Shown here: positions 35,700 to 43,627 of the stretch, piece by piece
Position numbering within the stretch: position 1 is the stretch's first letter
How the letters are laid out: each line of letters starts with the position of its first letter
Source: Myxococcus stipitatus
GTDB lineage: Bacteria > Myxococcota > Myxococcia > Myxococcales > Myxococcaceae
Assembly (NCBI RefSeq): GCF_037414475.1
Contig: NZ_CP147913.1
Location: 7,686,001 to 7,750,000, forward strand
Length of the DNA stretch: 64,000 nt
Direction of reading: 5' to 3'
The notes under the pieces: generated by a model
The model's database searches: none
Seen by the model: the letters and a program-made list of their open reading frames with translations, nothing else
Told to the model about the DNA's origin: nothing
Made by a program: the position numbers and the translations under genes

Positions 35700-37007
35700 A
35701 TGCTCAGGAAGAGTCTCGTCCTCGCGGTGGGATGCAGTGCATTGATGTTCGGATGTGGGGAACAACCCGATGAGACCCAGGTGATTGTCGACAACCTGGT
35801 CGAGGCCGGGTTTCCGGCAGATGACATCATGGTCGTCGACGGGAAGGTCTATGTCGGGCGAGACGCCGAGGTCTCCCTGGCCGCGTCGCACGAGCTGCTC
35901 ACACAGGACATCTCCACTCAAGAGCAGTACCGCACGACGAACCTCGTCGGTTCGGCGGTGACGAAGATCTGCATCAACGGCTCGACGTTCACGGGCGCGT
36001 TCAGCACGGCGCTCGACCTGGCCATCCAGAACTACGACGAGATGGCGCTGGCCTTCGACATGGCGCGCGCGCCGAGCACCGGCTGCAGCTTCACCATCAA
36101 CGCGGTCATCCAGCCCGGGGTCGTTGGAGGCTCTGCGGGGTTTCCCTCGGGCGGGCTGCCGTACCACACCATCAACATCGGCGATGGGCTCGCCCCCTAC
36201 GGCGTCGACGTCATCGAGCACGTCATCACCCACGAGATTGGCCACACCGTCGGTTTCCGCCACACGGACTACTACAACCGCAGCATCAGCTGCGGCAGTG
36301 GCGGCAACGAAGGTGACGCGGGCGTCGGCGCCATCCACGTCCCGGGTACGCCGACGACGGCGACCGTCGGCGGCTCGCTCATGAACTCCTGCTTCCGCTC
36401 GGTCGAAACAGGGGAGTTCGCCTCCGGCGACCGCACCGCGCTGACCTACCTGTATCCGCCGAGGGGTTATGCGATGTTGAACTTCGAGTCGGGAGATGCG
36501 CGCCGCACGTCCTCCACCGGCGATTGGGCCCCCGGCGAGTACAAGGCCGAGTGCGCCAGTGGTGAGCCGGTGACGGGGCTGTCCCTCAACCCCAGCTCGC
36601 GGTACACCCGCGTTGCGCTCTGCCCCACCGCGGGGGACGCGCGCTTCCCGCACAACGGCTGCTACGCCCGGAACTTCTCCACCGCTGACAACCGCGGCAC
36701 CTCGGCCACTGGGGACTGGGACCCCGGCTACTACAAGGGGGAGTGCGGCCCCAACGAGTTCGTCGCCGGTGTCGCCCAGAGCACCGCGCACGCCATCACC
36801 TCCGTGCTCTGCTGCCCTGGCACTGTCGCCCACACCTCTTGCGCCGCTCGCGTCTTCGACGGCCAGGATGCACGTGAGTCCTCCGCGTCGGGCGACTGGG
36901 ACCCCGACAACTGGAAGGGTGAGTGCGGTCCTGGCCGGTACGTCGGAGGTCTCTCTCGCAGTGTCTCCGGCGGCGCGCCCCACGCACTGCTCTGCTGCAG
37001 CCCGTAA
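35700..37007 (+). CDS. M57-like zinc metallopeptidase lipoprotein with three C-terminal repeats
   Basis: A 435-residue secreted peptidase. The signal peptide ends in a lipobox-like ALMFGC (C19). A short propeptide is followed by the catalytic domain with HEIGHTVGFRH (H178, H182, H188, catalytic E179), the zinc motif of the dual-action HEIGH metallopeptidases. After ~residue 255 come three repeats of ~55 residues marked by TGDWAPGEYKAEC, TGDWDPGYYKGEC and SGDWDPDNWKGEC, each ending in a Cys-rich LCP/LCCP/LCCS segment. These may bind carbohydrate or substrate. Start 35700 has AAGGGG five bases upstream. A terminator follows. Confidence 0.85.
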   Translation: MLRKSLVLAVGCSALMFGCGEQPDETQVIVDNLVEAGFPADDIMVVDGKVYVGRDAEVSLAASHELLTQDISTQEQYRTTNLVGSAVTKICINGSTFTGAFSTALDLAIQNYDEMALAFDMARAPSTGCSFTINAVIQPGVVGGSAGFPSGGLPYHTINIGDGLAPYGVDVIEHVITHEIGHTVGFRHTDYYNRSISCGSGGNEGDAGVGAIHVPGTPTTATVGGSLMNSCFRSVETGEFASGDRTALTYLYPPRGYAMLNFESGDARRTSSTGDWAPGEYKAECASGEPVTGLSLNPSSRYTRVALCPTAGDARFPHNGCYARNFSTADNRGTSATGDWDPGYYKGECGPNEFVAGVAQSTAHAITSVLCCPGTVAHTSCAARVFDGQDARESSASGDWDPDNWKGECGPGRYVGGLSRSVSGGAPHALLCCSP

Positions 37008-37039
37008 CGGAGCACCGGCGACTCGGAGTTGAAGAAACA

Positions 37040-37081
37040 GACGCGGGCCGGCATCGGTGAACTCCAGAGCCGGCCCGTGTC
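37040..37081. terminator. Terminator after the M57 peptidase gene
   Basis: GACGCGGGCCGGC (37040-37052) pairs with GCCGGCCCGTGTC (37069-37081) over 13 positions with one G-U pair, between convergent stop codons. Confidence 0.7.
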
Positions 37082-37084
37082 GGC

Positions 37085-37390
37085 TCACATCCGCGCGTCG
37101 AAGGGAATCAACAGTCCATCGCTCTCACCCTCGTGGGTCCCTTCGATATCCAGGGCGACCATTCCCGTGTCGGGCGCGACGTCGTAGCCCACCACGATTG
37201 TTCCCCGGACGAGCAGGCCCCTCCTGAGCGCGGGCAGGTTCACGTCATCGTCGTCTTCATCTTCGTCGAGCAGCACGCGCCCCGAAGACTCCCCGCGGGC
37301 GAACTGTGTCCACGAGTCGAGCCGGCCCTCGAAGACGATGTTGTCGGCGCCCTCTACCCATTGGGGCAAGGTCGAGTCCGGGACACGCAT
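37085..37390 (-). CDS. Small acidic hypothetical protein
   Basis: A 101-residue soluble protein with no known family. It has a very acidic patch (LLDEDEDDDDVNLP, ~40-53) and beta-rich flanks (NIVFEGRLDSW, LLVRGTIVVGYDVA). GGAG lies six bases before the ATG at 37390, and the M57 terminator follows its stop. The preceding frame (37354-37536) overlaps its start by 37 bases. Confidence 0.55.
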   Translation of the reverse strand: MRVPDSTLPQWVEGADNIVFEGRLDSWTQFARGESSGRVLLDEDEDDDDVNLPALRRGLLVRGTIVVGYDVAPDTGMVALDIEGTHEGESDGLLIPFDARM

Positions 37391-37536
37391 GATGTGCTCC
37401 GTAAGGTCAGCCGGTGCAGCACCAGGAACAGATAGCCGAGCAACCGTTGGTCCCGGTCCGTGAACCGCTTTTCCTGCGCCAGGTCGCGCAGCCTGGTGAC
37501 GATTTGCAGCTCCTGCTCCGCGTACATGTCATCCAA
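37354..37536 (-). CDS. Possible 60-residue protein coupled to the acidic hypothetical
   Basis: An amphipathic helical N-terminus (AEQELQIVTRLRDLAQEKRF) and a hydrophobic LLGYLFLVLHRL look coding-like. The last part overlaps the start of the next gene in another frame. The ribosome site (GGA close to the ATG) is weak. It could be a real coupled small gene or a remnant; a 16-base inverted repeat begins just upstream. Confidence 0.35.
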   Translation of the reverse strand: MDDMYAEQELQIVTRLRDLAQEKRFTDRDQRLLGYLFLVLHRLTLRSTSCVSRTRPCPNG

Positions 37537-37545
37537 CAGTGGAGA

Positions 37546-37677
37546 CGACCTTCAAGAAGCGCGGGTCTTGGAACCACACGAGCGCGGAGAAGCGCGGGGT
37601 TGGAGGGCCGCGCAGTGGCGCTCGAGGTGCCGAAATCTGGCGGCAGGGGAGCCTTGAGCCACGCTTCTTGAAGGTCG
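37546..37677. repeat. 16-base perfect inverted repeat enclosing 100 bases
   Basis: CGACCTTCAAGAAGCG (37546-37561) recurs exactly inverted as CGCTTCTTGAAGGTCG (37662-37677). It lies next to a decayed transposase gene, so it may be the ends of a small non-autonomous element, but no target duplication is obvious. Confidence 0.6.
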
Positions 37678-37879
37678 CATCCATCCGCCATCGCAGACCA
37701 TCTCGTGCACAAGAGATTGCTTGTCCGCATCACCGGCAAGTCTCTCCGCTCCGACCAGGAGCAAGAGCTCGACGCGGCCTGATTGAACCCCTCCGCATGA
37801 CTGACTGCCGGCCGGCAAGCGTCGCGCTCTCGTGAACGCTCTGCCGGCCGTCTCTCTTCCTGCGATCCTGGCTCACGCG

Positions 37880-38053
37880 ATCAAAACGCCGCGCCTTTTC
37901 AGGAGCGTCTCCACCCCTGGTCGCCGTCGGCGGTTCAGCGCGGAGGAGAAGAGGCGGTTCCTGGCCGAGGCGGAGGTGGCCGGGTAGATCATCTCCTCGG
38001 TAGCCCGTCGCTATGGACTGTCGCCGAGCATGTTGTTCCACTGGAGGTGGTAG
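37880..38053 (+). pseudogene. Remnant of IS66/IS3-type transposase N-terminal (TnpA/OrfA) HTH
   Basis: Reading + in the frame of base 37913 gives RRRRFSAEEKRRFLAEAEVAG, a stop (TAG at 37985), then IISSVARRYGLSPSMLFHWRW and a second stop at 38051. This matches the start of IS66 TnpA or IS3 OrfA proteins: a basic segment, SAEEK helix and the HTH with VARRYGLSPSMLFHW. The internal stop falls where intact proteins read straight on, and no later transposase sequence follows. The remnant ends 63 bases before the histidine kinase gene. Confidence 0.75.
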
Positions 38054-38116
38054 CACCCGTCGTCGAGCCTCCTCCTTCCTGGACAGCGCCATGGGGACCT
38101 CTGCCACACTCCGTTC

Positions 38117-39724
38117 ATGGGGCCTCTGTTCGCCTACAGCCTTGTGCCGGTCCTCTCGGTGTCGCTGCTCCTGTGTTTCACCGCGGCGCCGCGAGGCCGT
38201 GATGCCCGGGGGCTGACGCTCTACTGTCTCGCCACGGCTGTCTGGAGCGGCGCCTTGCTGTTGATGTGTGTGCCCCAGGCCGTCTGGCTGGGCGAGCGCT
38301 TCGCCGCGACAGGCGCCTTCACCGCCGCCGCCTATCTCCACGTCGCGTTTGATGCCACCCGTCAGCGTTCCTACCGGCTCGTCGTGCTGGCCTATGCGGT
38401 GGCCACCGTCGTCACGCTGGTGGGCGCGCTCTTCCCCGACGCGTTGTATGGCCCCCTGGCGATGAAGCGGGGCCCGTTGTTCTGGCCCATCATCGCGTTG
38501 TCGGTCTCCGCGGCCGGAGTGCCACTGTTGCACCTGGTTCGCGAGTACCGGCGGGAGACTCCCGAGCGAAGGCCGCTGCTCCTGAGCCTGGTGTTCGTGG
38601 GGGTGCTGGCGTACGCGGGTGGGCTCGGCACCGCGCTGTTGTTGTCGGCGGGGTATGCGTTGCCGGTGGGGATGTACCTGGTGCTGGCGGCGCTCCTCGT
38701 ACTGGTCCAGGTCGTCAACTCGCAGCAACCCCCCGGAGAGCGGCGGCTCCTGGAGCGCAGCCTGGTGTATTCGGCGCTGGCGGCCGTGTTGTCCGCGGGC
38801 TTCCTCTTCGGCGTGCTCACGCTGATGGCGGGCAGCGGCCAGCCCTTCCTGATGCAGTACCGGGTGGGCGCGTTCTTCCTCCTGGCCCTGGCGGCGCTGG
38901 CGTTCGAGCCCGTGCGGCAGCGGCTCCAGGAGTGGCTGGGACAGCGGCTGCTCAAGGGGCGGGCCACGGGGACGCAGCTGGTGGCGGCGCTGGCTGAACA
39001 GGAGGCTCGCGCGGACCAGGCGGCCCGGCTGGCGGAGCTGGGGCAGTTCACCTCCGCGGTGGCGCACGAGGTCCGCAATCCGCTGGGCGTGCTGGCCGCG
39101 CACCTGAAGCTGCTGGAGCGTCAGGGCGTGGACGCGGACTCGGTGGCCGCCATGCGCGAGCAGATTGCCCGCGCGGGGCACTTCGTGGAGGAGCTGCTCC
39201 GGTATGGGCGGCCCCGGCCCCTGGAGCTGCGCCCCGTGGAACTCCAGGCGACGGTGGCGCTGGCGTACTCCACCGCGCGTCAGGGATTGGGCGAGCTGTC
39301 CCCCGAGGTGGCCTTCGAGCCTCCTGGCGGCGAACCCGTGACGCTGGAGGCGGACCAGTCCCAGTTGTCGCAGGTGTTTGTGATTGTGCTGGAGAATGCC
39401 TTGCTCGCGCTGCGGGAGGTGCCCACGGCGCGGCTTCGGGTGTCGTGTCTGCGCGAGGCGTCGATGCTCCAGGTCCTCGTGGAGGACAGCGGACCGGGCA
39501 TCGCTCCGGAGCTGCTTCCCCGTTTGTTCCAGCCCTTCGTCACGGGGCGCCGCCGCGAGGGACCCCGCCCGGGGACAGGGCTGGGATTGGCCATCGCGCG
39601 AGGCATCGTCGAACGGCACGGAGGGGCGATGCGCGCCGGGCGCTCCGCGTCACTCGGCGGGGCCTGCTTCGAGGTTCGACTGCCATTGACGCAACCCGCG
39701 CCGCTGTCCGCCGCCGCGTCCTGA
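38117..39724 (+). CDS. Membrane sensor histidine kinase
   Basis: A 535-residue kinase. Residues 1-275 hold about eight hydrophobic segments forming an integral membrane sensor without a large loop. The HisKA region has SAVAHEVRNPLG with H317 as phospho-acceptor; the ATPase domain shows the N-box (VLENALLAL), G1 (EDSGPGIAPELL), F-box (LFQPF) and G2 (GTGLGLAIARGI). No response regulator is adjacent; the next gene, 150 bases on, is the sigma factor of the CHAT module. Joint control with that module is possible but there is no coupling. Confidence 0.88.
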   Translation: MGPLFAYSLVPVLSVSLLLCFTAAPRGRDARGLTLYCLATAVWSGALLLMCVPQAVWLGERFAATGAFTAAAYLHVAFDATRQRSYRLVVLAYAVATVVTLVGALFPDALYGPLAMKRGPLFWPIIALSVSAAGVPLLHLVREYRRETPERRPLLLSLVFVGVLAYAGGLGTALLLSAGYALPVGMYLVLAALLVLVQVVNSQQPPGERRLLERSLVYSALAAVLSAGFLFGVLTLMAGSGQPFLMQYRVGAFFLLALAALAFEPVRQRLQEWLGQRLLKGRATGTQLVAALAEQEARADQAARLAELGQFTSAVAHEVRNPLGVLAAHLKLLERQGVDADSVAAMREQIARAGHFVEELLRYGRPRPLELRPVELQATVALAYSTARQGLGELSPEVAFEPPGGEPVTLEADQSQLSQVFVIVLENALLALREVPTARLRVSCLREASMLQVLVEDSGPGIAPELLPRLFQPFVTGRRREGPRPGTGLGLAIARGIVERHGGAMRAGRSASLGGACFEVRLPLTQPAPLSAAAS

Positions 39725-39874
39725 TGCCCTCTGGGGCAGGGCGGTGTCTCCCCAAGAACACTTTTGTCCTCATGGTTCCCAGGTGTCGCTGGATAACCGT
39801 CGCTGTGAGGAAAAGGGCGGGTCGGCAATAAAGCAGACTTGGCGCGTTCTCTGGGGAAAGGAAGGTGGGGGGCC
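39725..39874 (+). promoter_or_regulatory. Upstream region of sigma-factor module 1, with CGTTCT at 39845-39850
   Basis: CGTTCT lies 24 bases before the sigma-factor ATG, preceded at 16 bases by GGCAA (TCGGCAA, 39822-39828). The flanking AAGCAGACTTGGCG is close to AAGCAGGACCTGGGG before the same hexamer upstream of the small Pro-rich gene near module 2 (59633). This suggests a shared ECF-type promoter, possibly auto-regulated. Confidence 0.4.
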
Positions 39875-40462
39875 ATGAGCGCGAGACCAGGATTGAGGGT
39901 CGTGAAGCCGCCGGGTTGTGCACCCGTCGAGGACTTTGAAGTCTTTGCGCGTCAGTTCCAGCCCGCTTTGTTTGCCATTCTCCGGAAGTCGTGTGCTGGG
40001 ATTGAACACGAGGCCGAGGACCTGGTGCACGATGTATTGCTGCGTGCGCTGCTCCGGTGGGAAGACCTACAGCACTGGGATGCCTTCAAGCAGCGCTGCT
40101 GGTTGGGCCGGGTGGCGAAGAACTGCTTCCTGGACCGGATTCGACGTCGGAAGAGTGAGGCGGACCGGCTCCGGAGCCTGCTCGAGCTCCAGGACGAGGA
40201 GGAAGGGACTGACGCGGCCGCACAGGAGGAACTCTGGGGCCATGTCGGTGAGGAGGACCTGAAGCGGGCGATGGGATTCCTCAGCGTCCGGCTGCGTCAC
40301 ACCTTCGAGCTGTTCCTGCAAGGGATGACCTACGCGCGGATTGCACAGGCGACGGGAGTGCCGCAGGGCACGGTGGGAGCACGGCTGCATCACGCCCGGT
40401 TGGAGTTGCGTGAGTTGTTGAGAGAGACAGCCGAGCGGCGTCGGCGGGAGTGGCGGCGATGA
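39875..40462 (+). CDS. ECF-like sigma-70 family factor, module 1
   Basis: A 195-residue sigma factor. Region 2 spans ~residues 25-90 (FQPALFAILRKSC, EAEDLVHDVLLRALLRW, RVAKNCFLDRIRRRKSE) and region 4 ~140-185 (FELFLQGMTYARIAQATGVP, TVGARLHHARLELRELL). Regions 1 and 3 are missing, as in ECF factors. The ATG at 39875 follows AAAGGAAGGTGGGG. Its TGA overlaps the ATG of the anti-sigma/CHAT gene (ATGA, 40459-40462), the usual arrangement for a sigma factor and its cognate anti-sigma. It is paralogous to the factor at 60128-60724. Confidence 0.9.
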   Translation: MSARPGLRVVKPPGCAPVEDFEVFARQFQPALFAILRKSCAGIEHEAEDLVHDVLLRALLRWEDLQHWDAFKQRCWLGRVAKNCFLDRIRRRKSEADRLRSLLELQDEEEGTDAAAQEELWGHVGEEDLKRAMGFLSVRLRHTFELFLQGMTYARIAQATGVPQGTVGARLHHARLELRELLRETAERRRREWRR

Positions 40463-43461
40463 GCACCGCATGCAAGGACTTGCAGCGTTTTCTAGATGGT
40501 CAGATGAACGCGGGGGAGCAGGGCCGGTTTCGCGAGCACCTGGCGCGATGCCATCACTGTGAGGCGGGTTTCCTGGATGGGCTGCAGTTGGAGTTGCTGG
40601 CGCACAAGGCCTTGGTCCCGGAAGTACAACTGCCCGAGGATTCGCCGCCGCCGAGGCCGCCTCCCCTGGGGCCTGGAGGTTGGAAGTCTTTGCTGTGGAA
40701 GCGGGGCGGGCTGGTGTTGTTGGTCGCGGGCGTCGCGCTGCCCCTTCTCATCCCGAGCCTTGGCCCCTGGGGGGCTGGCTCGATGTCATGGCTCGTCGGG
40801 GATGGGCCTCGCGTGCTCGAGGCGCGCGTGACGTACCCCGCCGTGGATTCGCGCTATCGGCCGTATGTCCCGAACCGGAGTGGGGCCATGTTGGCTCGAG
40901 GCGTGGCGACGGTGCCCATCCATGAGCTGTCGAGGATGGAGGGGCGGGGGGACCTGCACGGCATCGCCACGGCCTATCTGCTTCATGGCGCCCCCCGGCA
41001 AGCCGAGGCCTTCCTGAAGCGGCTGCCCGTATCGGCGGACCGGGACAGTGACCTCGCGTTGCTCGCGTTGGAGGATGCTCGCCAGGGCGGGGGGCCCGTG
41101 GACACGAGCCCCGCGCGGCTGGAAGAGGCACTGGGGCTCATCGATGGGGTGCTGCGCATCGCGCCTCGACATGCCCAGGCGCTGTGGAATCAAGCGCTCG
41201 CGTTGGTGGAGCTGGGGTTGTCGCTTCAAGCGGCGAATTCATTCAGCGAGGTCGCGAAGCTGGGTGAGCCTGGATGGAGCGAGGAGGCCGCGGAGCGGGC
41301 GCGTGTGCTGCGTGAGAACACTCTGGCGCGTGGCCGGGAGTGGAAGGAAGCCCTCGCCGCGACGAAAGACCTGGTGACGGATACCGCCGCGCCGCTGCCC
41401 CTTTCGTTGGCGCGTGCGCACCCCGGCGTCGTCCGGCTGGGTTTCTATGACGCCGTCCGAGCGGCGCCCACGAAGGCGGATGTCCTGCGGCTGGAGCCGC
41501 TCGCGCGGGTGTTGGATGAAGGCTACGGCGGGCAGGTCCTCCAGCGGTGGGTCTCCCATGTGGCGGCGCGGGACTTCACGCGGCGGGGGCCGCTGGCTCG
41601 GGAGTACGCGCGAATCGTGCAGGGCTCGCTTCCTCCTTCGGGAGAGGTGATGGCGCGGCTGCGTGAATCGGGAGAAGAGGACCTCTATCTCGGGGCGCTT
41701 GTGCGGTTGGCCGCCGCGCGCAAGCCCGTGGACGTGGAGGCGCTGGTCCGGTTGGGCAAAGCGTCGGAAGACCCGTGGATGCAACTGCTCGTGGAGATGG
41801 AGCAGGCCAAGGTGGAGCAGCGGGAGGGCCGGTGGTGGGCCGCCGAGCAGCGGCTCCTCGAGTCGCTGGAGACCTGTCAGAAGCAGGGCGTGGTGTATCG
41901 CTGCTTGAGCTTGGAGTTCGCACTCGCGGACCTCTACCTGGAGCTGCACCGTCCGGCGGACGCCTTCCCCCATGCGTGGAACGGGTGGGCCCGAGCGCGG
42001 GAGGCGCTCGAATGGCAATACGAGCAGGGGTTCCTCCAGTTGCTCGCGGACGTGGCGCGCTACCAGCATTCCTTCACGAGTGCTCGGGCGTACCTGGAGG
42101 AGTCCCTGCTGCGAATGCCAGAGAACTGTGCCCAGCGCACGCATGTCCACAGCAACGTGGCGCTGTTGGAGTGGCAGCGGTTTCGCCTGGAGGCCGCGCG
42201 CGAGTCGTTGGAGCTCGCGATGGAATGTGAGCGGCCGCTGGGGCTGACGGGGGCGTTGACGCTGTCGGAGATGGCTCGCTCCATTCCCAGGCAGCATGAC
42301 GCGCAGGTGCTGCGCCGGGCGCTCGCGGACTTGCGCCGCAACGGGGTGTCTCCAGGCCGTGAGGCGCTGCTGCTCTTCATCGAGGGGCAGTTCGCGATGG
42401 AGGAGTCTCGCGACGCGGGCCAGGCGCTCATCCAGCGGAGCTTGTCGATGGCGGAGCGGGAGCCGGACAGCGTGGATGCGCGCAAGGCGCGAGCCTTTGG
42501 CTACTCCACGTTGATTTCAGAAGCGGGGCGCGTGGGCGCCTGGCAGGAGGCCCTGCGATTGATGGGACAGGAGCTGCACCTGGAGCCCGTGCCCACGAGC
42601 TGCCTGCTGGCCGTGTCGGTTCAGCACGAGCGGACCCTGGTGGTCGCGCGAGGGGCCGAAGGCGAGCTGAAGGGTGTCTACTCCACGTCGCGCAAGGAGC
42701 CACTGCGCGACGATGCCTCGGGGTTGGTGCCCCCCTCGCTCGTGAAGGAGCTCGCGGGGTGTCCACACGTGGATGTCCTCACGCGTCCTCCCGTGCATGG
42801 GCTCACTGGGTTGTTGCCGGACTCGATGGCGTGGAGCTATCGCGTGGGGCGTGGCACTCAGCCTCCTGCGTTGGTGGGAGGCCGCTCGAGTCACCTGGTC
42901 ATCACCGAGGTCTCGGGCCCGCCCGCGTTGCGGCTGGCCAAGTTGGGAGCCCTCACGCCTCCGCGAGTGCCGGACCCATGGCGGGTGGAACTCCGGGGCT
43001 CGGAGGCCACGCCGTCGCGGGTGCTCCATGAGATGACGGAGGCTTCCGAGGTGGAGATTCACACGCACGGTCTCTACAGCACGTCCATGTCGGATGCGTC
43101 GATGGTGGTGCTCGCGCCGGACGCGGATGGAAGCTTCGCGTTGACGGCCGACAAGGTCCGCCAGATGCGGCTGACGCGGGCGCCACTCGTGTTGTTGGCC
43201 GCTTGTGGCGCGGCGAGGATGGCGCCTTTTCCGCATGAGTCCTTCAGTCTGCCCATGGCCTTCATCTCGGCGGGCGCGAGCGCGGTGCTGGCCTCGTCCG
43301 TGGAGATTCCCGACACGGCGGGCGCGTTCTTCGAGAAGGTGCGTGAGCGAATCCGTGCGGGAACGCGTCCATCCGCGGCCTTGAGGGACTTGCGTGCCGC
43401 ATGGCGCGAGGAGCATCCGGAAGATGCCCGGTGGCTCACCCACGTCCTCCTGTTCGAGTGA
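40459..43461 (+). CDS. Zinc-finger anti-sigma / TM / TPR / CHAT-protease fusion, module 1
   Basis: A 1000-residue protein. Residues 1-40 form a zinc anti-sigma (ZAS) domain with C5, H27, C31 and C34 (HLARCHHC). After a Pro-rich linker comes one membrane helix (~84-103), then a helical TPR-like region (~165-690; WWAAEQRLLESLETC, RPADAFPHAWNGWARAREAL). The C-terminal ~250 residues are a CHAT domain: VEIHTHG with H870 and LLAACGAARMAPF with C916, the His/Cys pair of caspase-like CHAT peptidases. It overlaps the sigma-factor stop (ATGA). The likely role is to hold the sigma factor at the membrane until the protease part or its sensor changes state. If it has normal ZAS topology, TPR and CHAT face the periplasm. 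Paralogue: 60721-63714. Confidence 0.88.
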   Translation: MSTACKDLQRFLDGQMNAGEQGRFREHLARCHHCEAGFLDGLQLELLAHKALVPEVQLPEDSPPPRPPPLGPGGWKSLLWKRGGLVLLVAGVALPLLIPSLGPWGAGSMSWLVGDGPRVLEARVTYPAVDSRYRPYVPNRSGAMLARGVATVPIHELSRMEGRGDLHGIATAYLLHGAPRQAEAFLKRLPVSADRDSDLALLALEDARQGGGPVDTSPARLEEALGLIDGVLRIAPRHAQALWNQALALVELGLSLQAANSFSEVAKLGEPGWSEEAAERARVLRENTLARGREWKEALAATKDLVTDTAAPLPLSLARAHPGVVRLGFYDAVRAAPTKADVLRLEPLARVLDEGYGGQVLQRWVSHVAARDFTRRGPLAREYARIVQGSLPPSGEVMARLRESGEEDLYLGALVRLAAARKPVDVEALVRLGKASEDPWMQLLVEMEQAKVEQREGRWWAAEQRLLESLETCQKQGVVYRCLSLEFALADLYLELHRPADAFPHAWNGWARAREALEWQYEQGFLQLLADVARYQHSFTSARAYLEESLLRMPENCAQRTHVHSNVALLEWQRFRLEAARESLELAMECERPLGLTGALTLSEMARSIPRQHDAQVLRRALADLRRNGVSPGREALLLFIEGQFAMEESRDAGQALIQRSLSMAEREPDSVDARKARAFGYSTLISEAGRVGAWQEALRLMGQELHLEPVPTSCLLAVSVQHERTLVVARGAEGELKGVYSTSRKEPLRDDASGLVPPSLVKELAGCPHVDVLTRPPVHGLTGLLPDSMAWSYRVGRGTQPPALVGGRSSHLVITEVSGPPALRLAKLGALTPPRVPDPWRVELRGSEATPSRVLHEMTEASEVEIHTHGLYSTSMSDASMVVLAPDADGSFALTADKVRQMRLTRAPLVLLAACGAARMAPFPHESFSLPMAFISAGASAVLASSVEIPDTAGAFFEKVRERIRAGTRPSAALRDLRAAWREEHPEDARWLTHVLLFE

Positions 43462-43627
43462 GGATGGACGGGCTGCCTCGGGGGGGCGAGCGGGTGGTGC
43501 CCGGGCCGGGGGGACGCCGGGCCACTCGCCGCCAGGTCGCACGGTCCTCCTGGCGCGTGGCCGGAAGCAGGAGGGCTTCCCATCCTGAGGGCTGTGGCTT
43601 CCTCGGATTTGAGCGGCTCCACGCGGC

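Noticed and set aside
37539-37835. A + strand frame across the inverted repeat
   Set aside because: It spans the repeat and has no ribosome site or recognisable sequence; a short segment at ~37700-37795 looks coding-like in another frame but has no clear start.
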